DNA from: Clostridiales bacterium
GTDB taxonomy: Bacteria; Bacillota; Clostridia; Mahellales; Mahellaceae
DNA length: 64,000 nucleotides
Direction of reading: 5' to 3'
Assembly (NCBI GenBank): GCA_030156435.1
Contig: JASGMM010000001.1
Span: 36,418 to 100,417 of the forward strand
The notes under the pieces were generated by a model, which made no database searches, was not told the DNA's origin, and saw only the letters and a list, made by a program, of their open reading frames with translations. A program made the position numbers and the translations under genes. This document shows, piece by piece, positions 10,741-20,584 of this stretch (the first letter of the stretch is position 1; each line of letters opens with the position of its first letter).

Positions 10741-10800
10741 ATTCGTGCTAGCGCGTGCAATGATATAAAGCCTACGCCCGCTCATGAAATATTGTATAGG
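10741..10800. repeat. End fragment of the MITE-like repeat family (copy C)
   Basis: ATTCGTGCTAGCGCGTGCAATGATATAAAGCC...TGAAATATTG shares GCGCGTGCAATGATATAAAG with copy A and ATTCGT..AATGATATAAAGCC..TGAAATATTG with copy B. Confidence 0.65.
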
Positions 10801-10904
10801 CATTGTATAAGCATAGTAGAATCCAAAGTAAGGCCACGCCTCGTATATGTTATAATAATATTATTGCTTTATAAGCAAATTCATCCAAACTGAAAGGAGT
10901 AAAA

Positions 10905-11645
10905 ATGGAATTAAACGGCAAAACAGCGCTTGTGACAGGCGCCTCGCGCGGTATAGGGCGTCAAATAGCCATCGAATTAGCTAAGGCCGGCGCTTCTGTA
11001 GCCATAAATTATAAGACCGATGAAGCCGGCGCCATAGAAACCTTACATGCCGTACGCCAAGCTGACAGATACGGCATAACGATAATGGCCGATGTAAGCG
11101 ATTATGAATCGGTACGGCAAATGTTGGACGATACCGTGCAAAAGCTGGGTAAAATCGATATATTGGTCAATAATGCAGGAATTTCACATATAGGCCTTTT
11201 TATTGATACCGACATAAGTCTATGGGACAATATCCTGAACACCAATCTCAAAGGCACTATGAATTGCTGTCATGCTGTTCTAAGGCATATGTTACCTCGC
11301 CAAAGCGGCAGCATAATAAATATATCGTCCATATGGGGTGATTCAGGGGCTGCATGCGAAGCGGTATATTCGGCATCTAAAGGAGGCATAAATGCCTTCA
11401 CGAAGGCACTGGCAAAAGAACTGGGCGCATGTGGCATACGCGTAAACGCCATAGCACCCGGCGTTATAGACACTGATATGAACAAATGGATGACTGCCGA
11501 AGATAAGCAGATAACGCTGGACCAAATATCCATGAAACGCTTCGGGCAGTGCTCGGAAGTATCCGCTTTAGCGGCTTTCTTGGCCTCCGAAAAATCATCA
11601 TATATAACAGGCCAGATAATAGCAGCAGATGGTGGAATATTCTAG
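10905..11645 (+). CDS. SDR family oxidoreductase (FabG-like; possibly EF-P 5-aminopentanone reductase type)
   Basis: TALVTGASRGIGRQIA, NNAG, YSASKGG motifs. Confidence 0.9.
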   Translation: MELNGKTALVTGASRGIGRQIAIELAKAGASVAINYKTDEAGAIETLHAVRQADRYGITIMADVSDYESVRQMLDDTVQKLGKIDILVNNAGISHIGLFIDTDISLWDNILNTNLKGTMNCCHAVLRHMLPRQSGSIINISSIWGDSGAACEAVYSASKGGINAFTKALAKELGACGIRVNAIAPGVIDTDMNKWMTAEDKQITLDQISMKRFGQCSEVSALAAFLASEKSSYITGQIIAADGGIF

Positions 11646-11707
11646 GCGCTTGTATCATAAAATGAATAAAGGGGATATGACTTAAAAACATAAAGGAATG
11701 GTAAAAT

Positions 11708-12607
11708 ATGAATTCTCAAATAGTGCGCACCGATATACCATATGATTATCAGACCATGGTCTCTGACCTGGAAGCGCTTAAATCAGCGTATCCTATTATA
11801 CAGAGTAACACCATAGGTAGCTCGGTTTTGGGAAAGGAGATTTACACCCTAAGCATAGGCATAGGACAAAGGCAAGTATACTATAATGGGTGCCATCATG
11901 CCAACGAATGGATAACAGCTCCTTTATTGATGCAGTTTGCTGAAAGTTATGCTCAAGCCTATCAAACAGGTACCACCATCCTTGGATGGGATATACGGTA
12001 TTTATTCAATCATACGACTATATGGCTGACACCGATGGTAAATCCTGACGGCGTGGATTTGGTCATACATGGCATCGATACAAGCAATCCTTTTTATGAG
12101 CAGGTGTTAAGGTGGAACAATTACAGCACGAATTTCAGCAACTGGAAAGCCAATATACGCGGTGTGGATTTGAATCATCAATATAACGCGCATTGGTATG
12201 AGCAAAAAAGCCGAGGTCCAGTCGGGCCGAGCCCTGCAAATTATTCGGGCTCAGCCCCGGAATCGGAACCTGAATCCAGAGCCGTAGCTGATTTTACACG
12301 ATATCATAACCCGAATTTAATTATAGCATATCACTCTCAAGGGAGAGTAATATATTGGGGATACAGAGGCCTGGAACCTCCCGAATCACAAACCATAGCA
12401 ACATATTTCGGCACATTGAGCGGATATACGCCCATAAGATATGCCGGCACCGACGCCGGTTATAAGGACTGGTTTATACAGGATTGGCGCCGCCCCGGCT
12501 TTACCATAGAAGTAAGCATGGGCATAAATCCCCTCCCGGCATCACAGCTACCGCAAATATATCGTGATAATCTGGGCATTATGCTACATGGTGCCGGCTT
12601 AACATAG
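11708..12607 (+). CDS. M14 family zinc carboxypeptidase / gamma-D-glutamyl-diamino-acid endopeptidase-like
   Basis: YNGCHHANEWITAPLL (HxxE), VDLNHQY, IAYHSQG, FTIEVS. Confidence 0.88.
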   Translation: MNSQIVRTDIPYDYQTMVSDLEALKSAYPIIQSNTIGSSVLGKEIYTLSIGIGQRQVYYNGCHHANEWITAPLLMQFAESYAQAYQTGTTILGWDIRYLFNHTTIWLTPMVNPDGVDLVIHGIDTSNPFYEQVLRWNNYSTNFSNWKANIRGVDLNHQYNAHWYEQKSRGPVGPSPANYSGSAPESEPESRAVADFTRYHNPNLIIAYHSQGRVIYWGYRGLEPPESQTIATYFGTLSGYTPIRYAGTDAGYKDWFIQDWRRPGFTIEVSMGINPLPASQLPQIYRDNLGIMLHGAGLT

Positions 12608-12610
12608 ATG

Positions 12611-13120
12611 CTATATGCTATCCGTATCCAACATGTCCAAAAGGCGCTGTATATCTATAACGTGCTTTCTCTCCTCGGATATAAGGGTGCTAAATGCAGA
12701 TTTAGCGGCTGGATTCTTGGCATGCGCGGCAAGTTCGCTGTAATATAATATAGAATCCTTCTCGGCTTGTAACGCCAAATCCAATACGTCATATAGATCT
12801 GTTACCTGCTCTATGACATCATCTATTTCTCCGGCCGGTGGAAATACAGCTGACATTGATATGGCCCTAAGATAAGAAGATACTTCCGGATCATATATGT
12901 ACTCATCACTGCTTTCGGGGTTATCAGCCAGGTACTTATCATATATGGCTTGGAAACGGGCGGCATGAGTTTTTTCTTCTCTGGCAAGCCTTTGAAATAG
13001 GGCTTTTACTTCTATATCCGATACCTTTTCAACCGCTTTTGTATAGAATTCATATCCGTTCTCTTCTATCTCCACGGCTATACGCAATGCTTCCAATTCA
13101 TTGATTTGATCCAATTCCAT
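12611..13120 (-). CDS. Rubrerythrin / ferritin-like domain protein
   Basis: IEENGYEFYTKAVEK...AREEKTHAARF and second E..Y / EERKH pair. Confidence 0.88.
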   Translation of the reverse strand: MELDQINELEALRIAVEIEENGYEFYTKAVEKVSDIEVKALFQRLAREEKTHAARFQAIYDKYLADNPESSDEYIYDPEVSSYLRAISMSAVFPPAGEIDDVIEQVTDLYDVLDLALQAEKDSILYYSELAAHAKNPAAKSAFSTLISEERKHVIDIQRLLDMLDTDSI

Positions 13121-13145
13121 TTAATCACACCTCTCTGTATATAAC

Positions 13146-13176
13146 AAAAGCCCACAGACAAAACGCCTATGGGCTC
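13146..13176 (-). terminator. Rho-independent terminator after tRNA-Tyr
   Basis: minus strand AGCCCATAGGCGTTTTGTCTGTGGGCTTTTGTT. Confidence 0.75.
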
Positions 13177-13178
13177 AT

Positions 13179-13263
13179 TGGTGGAGGGAGATGGATTCGA
13201 ACCATCGAAGGCTGAGCCAACAGATTTACAGTCTGCCCCCTTTGGCCACTCGGGAACCCCTCC
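13179..13263 (-). tRNA. tRNA-Tyr (anticodon GTA), CCA encoded
   Basis: GGAGGGGTTCCCGAGTGGCCAAAGGGGGCAGACTGTAAATCTGTTGGCTCAGCCTTCGATGGTTCGAATCCATCTCCCTCCACCA; class II tRNA with long variable arm. Confidence 0.97.
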
Positions 13264-13335
13264 GTGTCACAAATGCTATTATACAATATCTATTTCCTGC
13301 AGTCAATAGCCATAGCACAAATTTTTTATGGCTTA

Positions 13336-13839
13336 TCACGCAGTCCTGGTAACTGAAGGAAATACTTTTGCGCTTATAAGCGAGCGATATACTGCCAACG
13401 ATATGACCGAATCCACCGCGTGGTGCAGTGCCGTTCCTATGCCCACTATCACAAGGGCCGAATATATATCGAAACCGAACGGCAGTACCACCAATGCCTC
13501 TAATCCTGCATGTATAGGCAGCGTAACAGCTAATGCTCCTGTAAACGGCACACCACGTTTTACAAGCCGAGCTCCAACAAAAGCAAAGATCGGATGCATA
13601 GCCGCCCTAGCCACTATTACTAACGGTAAACCTTTCAGCAAAAAGCCCAACGCCGAACCTAAGCCGACTACCACAGCCACCAGAGGATTGACAGCCATAG
13701 CCAGCATAACAGGCACATGAGAGGCTATAGTGGCCGAGAAAGGTGGTATGGTTACAGCCAGTACACCTCCAAACCATAACGGTATCATTATGGCAAAAGC
13801 CGTCAATATACCAGCAAGTACTATATCTTTAGTTTTCAT
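13336..13839 (-). CDS. ECF-transporter S-component-like integral membrane protein (substrate unassigned)
   Basis: 167 aa, strongly hydrophobic, VLAGILTAFAIMIPL start typical of S components. Confidence 0.65.
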   Translation of the reverse strand: MKTKDIVLAGILTAFAIMIPLWFGGVLAVTIPPFSATIASHVPVMLAMAVNPLVAVVVGLGSALGFLLKGLPLVIVARAAMHPIFAFVGARLVKRGVPFTGALAVTLPIHAGLEALVVLPFGFDIYSALVIVGIGTALHHAVDSVISLAVYRSLISAKVFPSVTRTA

Positions 13840-13850
13840 ATATATAAGCC

Positions 13851-13888
13851 CTTTCTATATAATATTTCTAGAAATATTATATAGAAAG
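13851..13888. promoter_or_regulatory. Perfect 38-bp palindrome overlapping the RBS of the 13336-13839 gene
   Basis: ctttctatataatatttctagaaatattatatagaaag is its own reverse complement. Confidence 0.9.
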
Positions 13889-13920
13889 ATTAATGTCTTG
13901 TCAACTGTATTGTCAATCTC

Positions 13921-14871
13921 TCAATACTGTTTATCCAAATCTATCTTGTTTATAAATTGGTCGTTACCATATATATATGCCCTTAAATTAGGTATAAATA
14001 TATTCATAACCCTTTCAATATAGCGGCCATTATCGCCCGCCGTATGCGGCGTTATGATGACATTATCCATATCCCACAACGGGCTTTGCAATGGCAGCGG
14101 CTCTTGTTCGAATACATCCAACCCTGCCCCAGCTATCCATTTTTCTTTTAATGCCTTTATAAGCGCCTTCTCGTCATGAGTGGAACCTCTTCCGGCATTT
14201 AAGTAATAAGCCGTCGGCTTCATAATTTTGAAACGCTCTTCGTTCATTATATGAAATGTGTCCTTGGTCAAAGGCAATATATTTACGACATAGTCGCTTT
14301 TCTTAAGCAATTCTTCCCAATTGGCAGGCCCATACATCTTATCTACATAATCGGCAGGTTTACCCGAATAGCGAAATCCCAGCGTCCTCATTCCCAACGC
14401 TTTTGCCAATCTGGCCACTTCCAGCCCTATAGCCCCTACGCCCAATATACCTGCTGTCTTGTCGAACAATTCATCGGCATTATACGAACGATCCCACTTT
14501 TTATTCATTTGATTGCGTATATATGTATTTATTTTTCTGGCAAAGGCCAGCATCATACCTATAAGCGTTTCAGATATAGGCACGCTATGAACGCCGCTGG
14601 CATTTGTAAGTATTATACCGTATTTCTTAAATGCCTCAAACGGCATGTCGTTAACCCCGGCACTCCACGTCTGTACCCATTTGAGCGGCGTACCATCATA
14701 CAGACATTGCTCGGCGGCACGCTTATCCCAACCCAGCAGTATTTCGGCATCTTTTAATGAAATCTCGCCGTTATCATCAACAGCAAACTCGATCTCCCAA
14801 TCGGGAATTATTTTTCTTATTTCGTCTACGTACTCATCGTCAATATCCCTAAAAACAACCAACTTACGCAT
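13921..14871 (-). CDS. D-2-hydroxyacid dehydrogenase family protein
   Basis: GILGVGAIGLEVARLAKALGM, NAGRGSTHDEKALIKAL, GAGLDVFEQEPLP. Confidence 0.92.
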   Translation of the reverse strand: MRKLVVFRDIDDEYVDEIRKIIPDWEIEFAVDDNGEISLKDAEILLGWDKRAAEQCLYDGTPLKWVQTWSAGVNDMPFEAFKKYGIILTNASGVHSVPISETLIGMMLAFARKINTYIRNQMNKKWDRSYNADELFDKTAGILGVGAIGLEVARLAKALGMRTLGFRYSGKPADYVDKMYGPANWEELLKKSDYVVNILPLTKDTFHIMNEERFKIMKPTAYYLNAGRGSTHDEKALIKALKEKWIAGAGLDVFEQEPLPLQSPLWDMDNVIITPHTAGDNGRYIERVMNIFIPNLRAYIYGNDQFINKIDLDKQY

Positions 14872-14883
14872 CGATATTCTCCT

Positions 14884-16281
14884 TTACTTATATCCTAATC
14901 TTAAAGCCTGCTCCATTACCTTACGGGCTATAGGGGCGGCCTGAATACCTCCTGTACCAGCATTCTCCACTATAACAGCCACCGCTATAGATGGATTGTC
15001 GGCAGGTGCAAAGCTTATAAACCAGGCATGATCCTCCTGTTGGCCACCAGCTTGCGCCGTGCCGGTCTTACCGGCAACATCGACACCGGATATGCGTGCA
15101 GATTTGCCAGTTCCATCTGTTACTACCGATACCATCATATCGGTTATCTTGTCAGCTATGGGCTTGTCTATCACATGAGCATAGCGCCTTGGACTAAAGC
15201 GCCTTATGATGCGCCCTCTGCTGTTCTCCACCGCCTTGACAAGTCTCGGCTGCATCATATCTCCATCATTGGCTATAGCCGATGTTATCATGGCCATGTG
15301 CATGGGGGTCACCGTCACTTTACCTTGCCCTATGGCATCCTTAGCCAACTCATCGTCAGTTATATGCTCTTCTTTCGGAAAATTACTGGCGTATACCGTC
15401 ATATCATCCCAGGCAAATGTTTTGTTAAACAAAAACTCCTTAGCGGTTTGTGACAAAAGCTTATCGCCAAGCTGTAACCCTATACTGGCAAATGTGGTAT
15501 TACACGACACCTCTAATGCCTCATTTATATTCAGTTGGCCATGTGCTTTATTGCCTGAGCAACTGAGTTTATAATTTCCCACATTTATATATCCCTTACA
15601 TGTAAAAGTTTGCGAATCTATATCCGGTATATTTTTCAAAGCCGATGCCAGCGTTACCACTTTAAATGTAGAACCCGGCGGATATGTGCCCTGCAACGCT
15701 TTATTATATAATACATCCTTATCGTTCAATGAAGCCAGATTATTAGGATCAAAGTCCGGTTTGCTCACCATCGCCAGCACCTCGCCTGTGCGCGGATCCA
15801 TAGCCACCACCGCGCCCCGTCTATTGCCCAGCGCATCATAAGCCGTCTTCTGCAACCGATAGTCTAATGTCAATATAACGTTATTCCCGTGCAATTCATG
15901 GAATACGAAACGCTGTACGGCCTGCTCAAGTACGCCATTGTTCAAACCCAAAAGATAGGTGGCTTGAGAATTTTCTATGCCAGCTCGGCCAAGTTTCGGG
16001 TCCACGTATCCGACTACATGCGCGGTCACCGCTCCATGCGGATAATCCCTTACCCACTGATTGTCCTTTTGTCGGCTTACAGCAAGCATTTCACCATTTC
16101 TGTCTTTTATATCTCCCCATACTACATCCTGGCTTTTCTGCGTTATACGTTTATTATAATAGCTGTTGGCCAGCCTATTGCCCTGGAAAAAATAAGTATA
16201 CAACAGGTACCCCATTAACAGCATAAATACGGCTGCGAAAACGACCAATACTTGTTTGGTATTTCTCTTAATACGATTCAC
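14884..16281 (-). CDS. Penicillin-binding protein (PbpA/FtsI-like transpeptidase)
   Basis: PPGSTFKVVTLASAL (SxxK), SCN, KTGTAQ motifs. Confidence 0.95.
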   Translation of the reverse strand: MNRIKRNTKQVLVVFAAVFMLLMGYLLYTYFFQGNRLANSYYNKRITQKSQDVVWGDIKDRNGEMLAVSRQKDNQWVRDYPHGAVTAHVVGYVDPKLGRAGIENSQATYLLGLNNGVLEQAVQRFVFHELHGNNVILTLDYRLQKTAYDALGNRRGAVVAMDPRTGEVLAMVSKPDFDPNNLASLNDKDVLYNKALQGTYPPGSTFKVVTLASALKNIPDIDSQTFTCKGYINVGNYKLSCSGNKAHGQLNINEALEVSCNTTFASIGLQLGDKLLSQTAKEFLFNKTFAWDDMTVYASNFPKEEHITDDELAKDAIGQGKVTVTPMHMAMITSAIANDGDMMQPRLVKAVENSRGRIIRRFSPRRYAHVIDKPIADKITDMMVSVVTDGTGKSARISGVDVAGKTGTAQAGGQQEDHAWFISFAPADNPSIAVAVIVENAGTGGIQAAPIARKVMEQALRLGYK

Positions 16282-17533
16282 TGTAGCGTTCTCCTGTTAT
16301 TTTCTCTGGATAAACCCCATCGGAAGGCTTAGTCTGGATAACCGTACTTTGTATAACGCCCACTAGCATAAAACTGGCCACCATAGAACTACCGCCATAA
16401 CTGACAAACGGCAACGTCACCCCGGTAAGGGGTATAAGCTTTATAACGCCTCCTATGATAACAAAGGTTTGAAATCCCAACATAGCAGCCGCACCTATCG
16501 CTATCAGCGCATTAAACGGATCATTCGAGCTCAAGGCTATTTTCATTCCTCTGTAAATGAGGATAAAATACATAGCTATAATCGCCACAGCTATCAATAT
16601 GCCAAATTCTTCGGCGATAGCAGCGAATATGAAATCGGTCTTAGCAGCCGGTATTATATATGGTTGGCCTAAGCCTAATCCGGATCCAAGCCACCCACCC
16701 GAGCCTATAGCTATCAGCGACTGCACTATCTGATAACCGCGGCCCGTAGCGTCCGCCCAAGGGTTAAGCCAAGCCTCCACCCTTATCCTCACATGTCCCA
16801 AGGCCAGATATGCCACGTAGCCAACTGCACCTGCCAGTATAAGGCTGCCCAAAACGTAAATGATATTGGAGGTGGCTACATAAAGCATTATAACAAAAAC
16901 AGCAAAATATATAGCCATGGCGCCGAGATCATTTTCCAATATTAATATCACCATGCATATGGCCGCAAAAACCATCAATGGCAACAGCTCTTTCATGCTC
17001 CTTTTCTCTTTTAGTATAGATGCCGTTGCCAAAATAAAAAGCAATTTTACGAACTCTGAGGGCTGAACGGTATAACCGCCCACTTCTATCCAGTTTTTAG
17101 CTCCGCCCCTTATCGTGCCTATTATCATGGGCAGTAAAAGCAATACCACCGATGCTACAGCATAAATATGAAAGTATCGGTCTAAACCACGCATATATCT
17201 AGATAATATCATCATGGTAAAAAAAACCGATATACCGAGTACAAACCACTGTACCTGCCGTATGGCGGTTTGTGCATCTAACCTATACAGCATAATGAAG
17301 CCTATACTGCTCAGAGCAAATATAAGCAACATTATATACTCATCGCATTGCTTAAAAAAGCTTATTACGATAATATAAGATATCGCATATACCGCCGATG
17401 TAAATACAGCTATATATAGCGCCTGATCATCTATAGGTGATGATCTAAAAGCCAGCAATATAAACCCTGCTAGATTAAATGCTATTATGGTTATCAATAT
17501 ATCCCACGCCCTACTTCTAACTCGATAAGTCAT
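16268..17533 (-). CDS. FtsW/RodA/SpoVE family SEDS protein
   Basis: 421 aa polytopic; FVKLLFILA, PFVSYGGSSMVASF. Confidence 0.95.
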   Translation of the reverse strand: MTYRVRSRAWDILITIIAFNLAGFILLAFRSSPIDDQALYIAVFTSAVYAISYIIVISFFKQCDEYIMLLIFALSSIGFIMLYRLDAQTAIRQVQWFVLGISVFFTMMILSRYMRGLDRYFHIYAVASVVLLLLPMIIGTIRGGAKNWIEVGGYTVQPSEFVKLLFILATASILKEKRSMKELLPLMVFAAICMVILILENDLGAMAIYFAVFVIMLYVATSNIIYVLGSLILAGAVGYVAYLALGHVRIRVEAWLNPWADATGRGYQIVQSLIAIGSGGWLGSGLGLGQPYIIPAAKTDFIFAAIAEEFGILIAVAIIAMYFILIYRGMKIALSSNDPFNALIAIGAAAMLGFQTFVIIGGVIKLIPLTGVTLPFVSYGGSSMVASFMLVGVIQSTVIQTKPSDGVYPEKITGERYSESY

Positions 17534-18085
17534 TCACCCTATCTCCCGATTTTTAGTGGCAGCAGGAATTTTCACCATGAACATCACAGGGCCTATGGCG
17601 ATGGAGTCACCATCTCTTATGCGAGTGGCTTTTTTGACTCTTTTGCCATTAACAAACGTTCCATTTTTGCTGTGCCTATCTTCTATATATATTTTTTTAT
17701 CTTCCACATATATAACAGCGTGCTGTTTGGATACATCATCCCTATCTATAATTATATAATTATCTCTGCTTCTGCCTATAGTATTCCACTCTTTTATAGG
17801 AAATTCCATGCCTGCCCATATAGTCGAAACACCGTCGAGGCATTCCACCACTGATAATATGCCATACGACGGCTCTATAGAAGGTTTAGCAGATCCAGCA
17901 GCGGCCAATGCATATTCCATCTTTATACCCTTTATGGTGCGATACAGGATGATATATATGAGTATTATAAATATATAACGGCTGCTCAGTGCAGTTACTT
18001 CATAGATGTCGGCCCTCATTGCTATCATCCCCCAATCATAAAATTTTACCTGCCTTATTATAGCACGCTGCCGCATTTGTTTCAA
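17534..18085 (-). CDS. FHA domain protein with N-terminal TM
   Basis: TIGRSRDNYIIIDRDDVSKQHAVIYVEDKKIYIEDRHSKNGTFVNGKRV. Confidence 0.93.
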   Translation of the reverse strand: MKQMRQRAIIRQVKFYDWGMIAMRADIYEVTALSSRYIFIILIYIILYRTIKGIKMEYALAAAGSAKPSIEPSYGILSVVECLDGVSTIWAGMEFPIKEWNTIGRSRDNYIIIDRDDVSKQHAVIYVEDKKIYIEDRHSKNGTFVNGKRVKKATRIRDGDSIAIGPVMFMVKIPAATKNREIG

Positions 18086-18097
18086 ATCAGCACTGCG

Positions 18098-18466
18098 TTA
18101 AGAATACATCACGCGCTGTATAGCCTCCATCAACCTGGATTTCTCAAACGGCTTAACCACATACTCTTTAGCGCCGCTTCTAATGGCCTCTAACACCATA
18201 TTTTTTTGTCCCAATGCCGAGCACATTATTACCTTAGACTTTGGACTTACTTTAAGCAACTCTTTAACCGCCTGTATGCCGTCCATATCGGGCATAGTTA
18301 TATCCATCGTTACGATATCCGGTTTTACCTGTGCGGCTTTTTCGACAGCCTGAAGGCCGTTGCCGGCCTCAAATATTTTGTCATAGCCATTCTCCGCAAG
18401 CATATCTTTTACGACCTTGCGCATAAAAGCCGAGTCGTCCACAACCAAAAACGTCAGATCATCCAT
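18098..18466 (-). CDS. CheY-like single-domain response regulator
   Basis: LVVDDSAFMRKVVKDML, DIVTMDITMPDMDG, KPF. Confidence 0.95.
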   Translation of the reverse strand: MDDLTFLVVDDSAFMRKVVKDMLAENGYDKIFEAGNGLQAVEKAAQVKPDIVTMDITMPDMDGIQAVKELLKVSPKSKVIMCSALGQKNMVLEAIRSGAKEYVVKPFEKSRLMEAIQRVMYS

Positions 18467-18485
18467 AAGAACCCCTTCCTTCCCG

Positions 18486-19454
18486 CTATAAAATACTATT
18501 TAAATCTATTATTCCCAAAATCATCATTAGCTGCAACACCAATTCAGCCGCTATAAATACTATCCCTATTATAAGCGGTATAAAATGAACGAATTTAGGG
18601 TGTTCAATATTCCCAGCCGCAGGAATATGCGTCCTTTTATTCGCTGTTGTAGCCTTCAACATATTTATAAACCATATGAATAGCATCAACGAAGCAAAAC
18701 CTATTACTGCATACACGCCCATAGTAATCCATAATTGAGAAGCAGGCAGATCGGCTAACGACTGGGCTATCTCCCCTTCGCCCATCGTCTCAGCCAATAT
18801 AGTAGCTATATACGACAGCGTTACAGCTACCGCATTATTTATAAAATGCGCTATCATTCCCGAAAATATAGAATCGGTAATATACACCATATAGCCTATG
18901 GTTATGCCGAGGAATATAGGCCCTATGAAATTCTGTATGTTAGCGTGCATAAGGCCAAATAATATGCCGCTGTAGATTACAGCTTTACGTCCCCCGTAAA
19001 CCTCATAGCCTCTCAATATCACCCCTCTGAATAAAGTTTCCTCACATATGGCCGCCGAACCAGCTATGATAGCCAATGCCTGTAAGTATGCCCTCCCGGT
19101 ATTGATAACAGGTATAGGCTGCGGCAGCAGTTGGCCTGACAAATCCAGCACATATATCCATATAAGCGATAGAAATGTTACCACCCCATAACCACTCACG
19201 GCCACTAGCACGATGAGCACGACCTGCCGCCATGTTATAGGATTTAACCGCATAACATCTTTTATAGGCATTCTTTGCGAACCTACATAAATCAGGGATG
19301 ACGCTAGTATTATGCCAAACTCGGTTATCAACAAGCCCATGTAAATATCATATTGCTGAGCCATAGCTCCCACGGTAAAAAATAAAACCACTACTACCAA
19401 AAACAATATGTTTACGCCTAATACCGTCGGTCTCTTAGTGATGCTGCCTTCCAT
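18486..19454 (-). CDS. CPBP family intramembrane metalloprotease
   Basis: CEETLFRGVIL...GILFGLMHANIQNF. Confidence 0.92.
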   Translation of the reverse strand: MEGSITKRPTVLGVNILFLVVVVLFFTVGAMAQQYDIYMGLLITEFGIILASSLIYVGSQRMPIKDVMRLNPITWRQVVLIVLVAVSGYGVVTFLSLIWIYVLDLSGQLLPQPIPVINTGRAYLQALAIIAGSAAICEETLFRGVILRGYEVYGGRKAVIYSGILFGLMHANIQNFIGPIFLGITIGYMVYITDSIFSGMIAHFINNAVAVTLSYIATILAETMGEGEIAQSLADLPASQLWITMGVYAVIGFASLMLFIWFINMLKATTANKRTHIPAAGNIEHPKFVHFIPLIIGIVFIAAELVLQLMMILGIIDLNSIL

Positions 19455-19536
19455 AACAAGCTTAATACTCCCGTCTATATGTATTTAGTAATATTATACT
19501 ACATTTATGTTATGCGATAAAGAAGCAAAAATTTTA

Positions 19537-19575
19537 TTTGCATTTTTATGCATTATTATGTATAATTATTAATAT
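19537..19575. promoter_or_regulatory. Two tandem ARG-box-like sites upstream of argF
   Basis: tttgcatttttatgcatt - att - atgtataattattaatat; 18-bp boxes with 3-bp spacing resembling TGAATwwwwATTCA. Confidence 0.6.
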
Positions 19576-19593
19576 ATTAAACACGTATGTTTT

Positions 19594-20571
19594 TTGGAGG
19601 ATAAAATAATGGATTTAAACCTTTACGAATATAAAGCAGAAACTGCTTTTAGCCATAAGGACCTGTTATCTATACACGACCTTACACAGGACGAGGTATA
19701 TCAAATTCTAAGCCTTGGGTTAAAGCTTAAGGCTCAGTCAAAAGCCGGTATACCGCACCCATTGCTCAAAGGTAAAACGCTGGGCATGATATTTCAGAAA
19801 TCATCAACGCGCACGCGCGTGTCATTTGAGGTGGGCATCTACCAATTAGGTGGCTACGGGCTTTTTTTGAGCAGCAATGATCTGCAACTTGGACGGGGTG
19901 AAACCATCGCTGATACCGCCCGCGTTTTGTCACGCTATTTAGACGGCATCATGATACGCACGTTCAAGCAAAAGGACGTCGAGGATTTGGCCCATTACAG
20001 CTCTATACCGGTTATAAACGGCCTGACAGATCTCTTGCACCCGTGCCAGGTATTATCAGATTTATTGACCGTATATGAAAAAAAGCAAAGATTTTCAGGC
20101 TTGAAACTGGCATTCATAGGAGATGGCAATAACATGGCCCATTCGCTTATGTTCGGCTGCACCAAGGTAGGTATGGATATAGCGCTGGCATGCCCAAAGA
20201 GTTATATGCCTGATGATGATATAGTCAAAGCCGCTAAGGCCGATGCACAGCTATCGGGCAGTAAAATAACGATAACGGCCGAGCCGGCGGAGGCTATAAA
20301 GGACGCTGATGTGGTCTATACCGATGTATGGGCCAGTATGGGGCAAGAAGCAGAAACGCAGGCGCGCAAAAAGGCTATGCGGAATTATCAGGTGAACGAG
20401 TCCCTTTGGCAATCGGCAAAGCCAGACGCTATATTCATGCATTGCCTGCCGGCTCATCGCGGCGAAGAGGTAACCGACGCTATTATAGACGGACCAATGT
20501 CGGTCATTTTCGACGAGGCCGAAAATAGATTACACGCTCAAAAAGCCATAATGGCGCTTTTGATGGCATAA
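19594..20571 (+). CDS. argF: Ornithine carbamoyltransferase
   Basis: FQKSSTRTRVSFEVG, HPCQVLSDLLT, MHCLPAHRGEEV; start may be the second Met at 19609. Confidence 0.96.
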   Translation: MEDKIMDLNLYEYKAETAFSHKDLLSIHDLTQDEVYQILSLGLKLKAQSKAGIPHPLLKGKTLGMIFQKSSTRTRVSFEVGIYQLGGYGLFLSSNDLQLGRGETIADTARVLSRYLDGIMIRTFKQKDVEDLAHYSSIPVINGLTDLLHPCQVLSDLLTVYEKKQRFSGLKLAFIGDGNNMAHSLMFGCTKVGMDIALACPKSYMPDDDIVKAAKADAQLSGSKITITAEPAEAIKDADVVYTDVWASMGQEAETQARKKAMRNYQVNESLWQSAKPDAIFMHCLPAHRGEEVTDAIIDGPMSVIFDEAENRLHAQKAIMALLMA

Positions 20572-20584
20572 AAGGAGGATTGTT

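Noticed and set aside
13328-13720. 130-aa + strand ORF
   Set aside because: Exactly antisense to the hydrophobic S-component-like gene; composition (Ala/Thr-rich) is typical of shadow ORFs.
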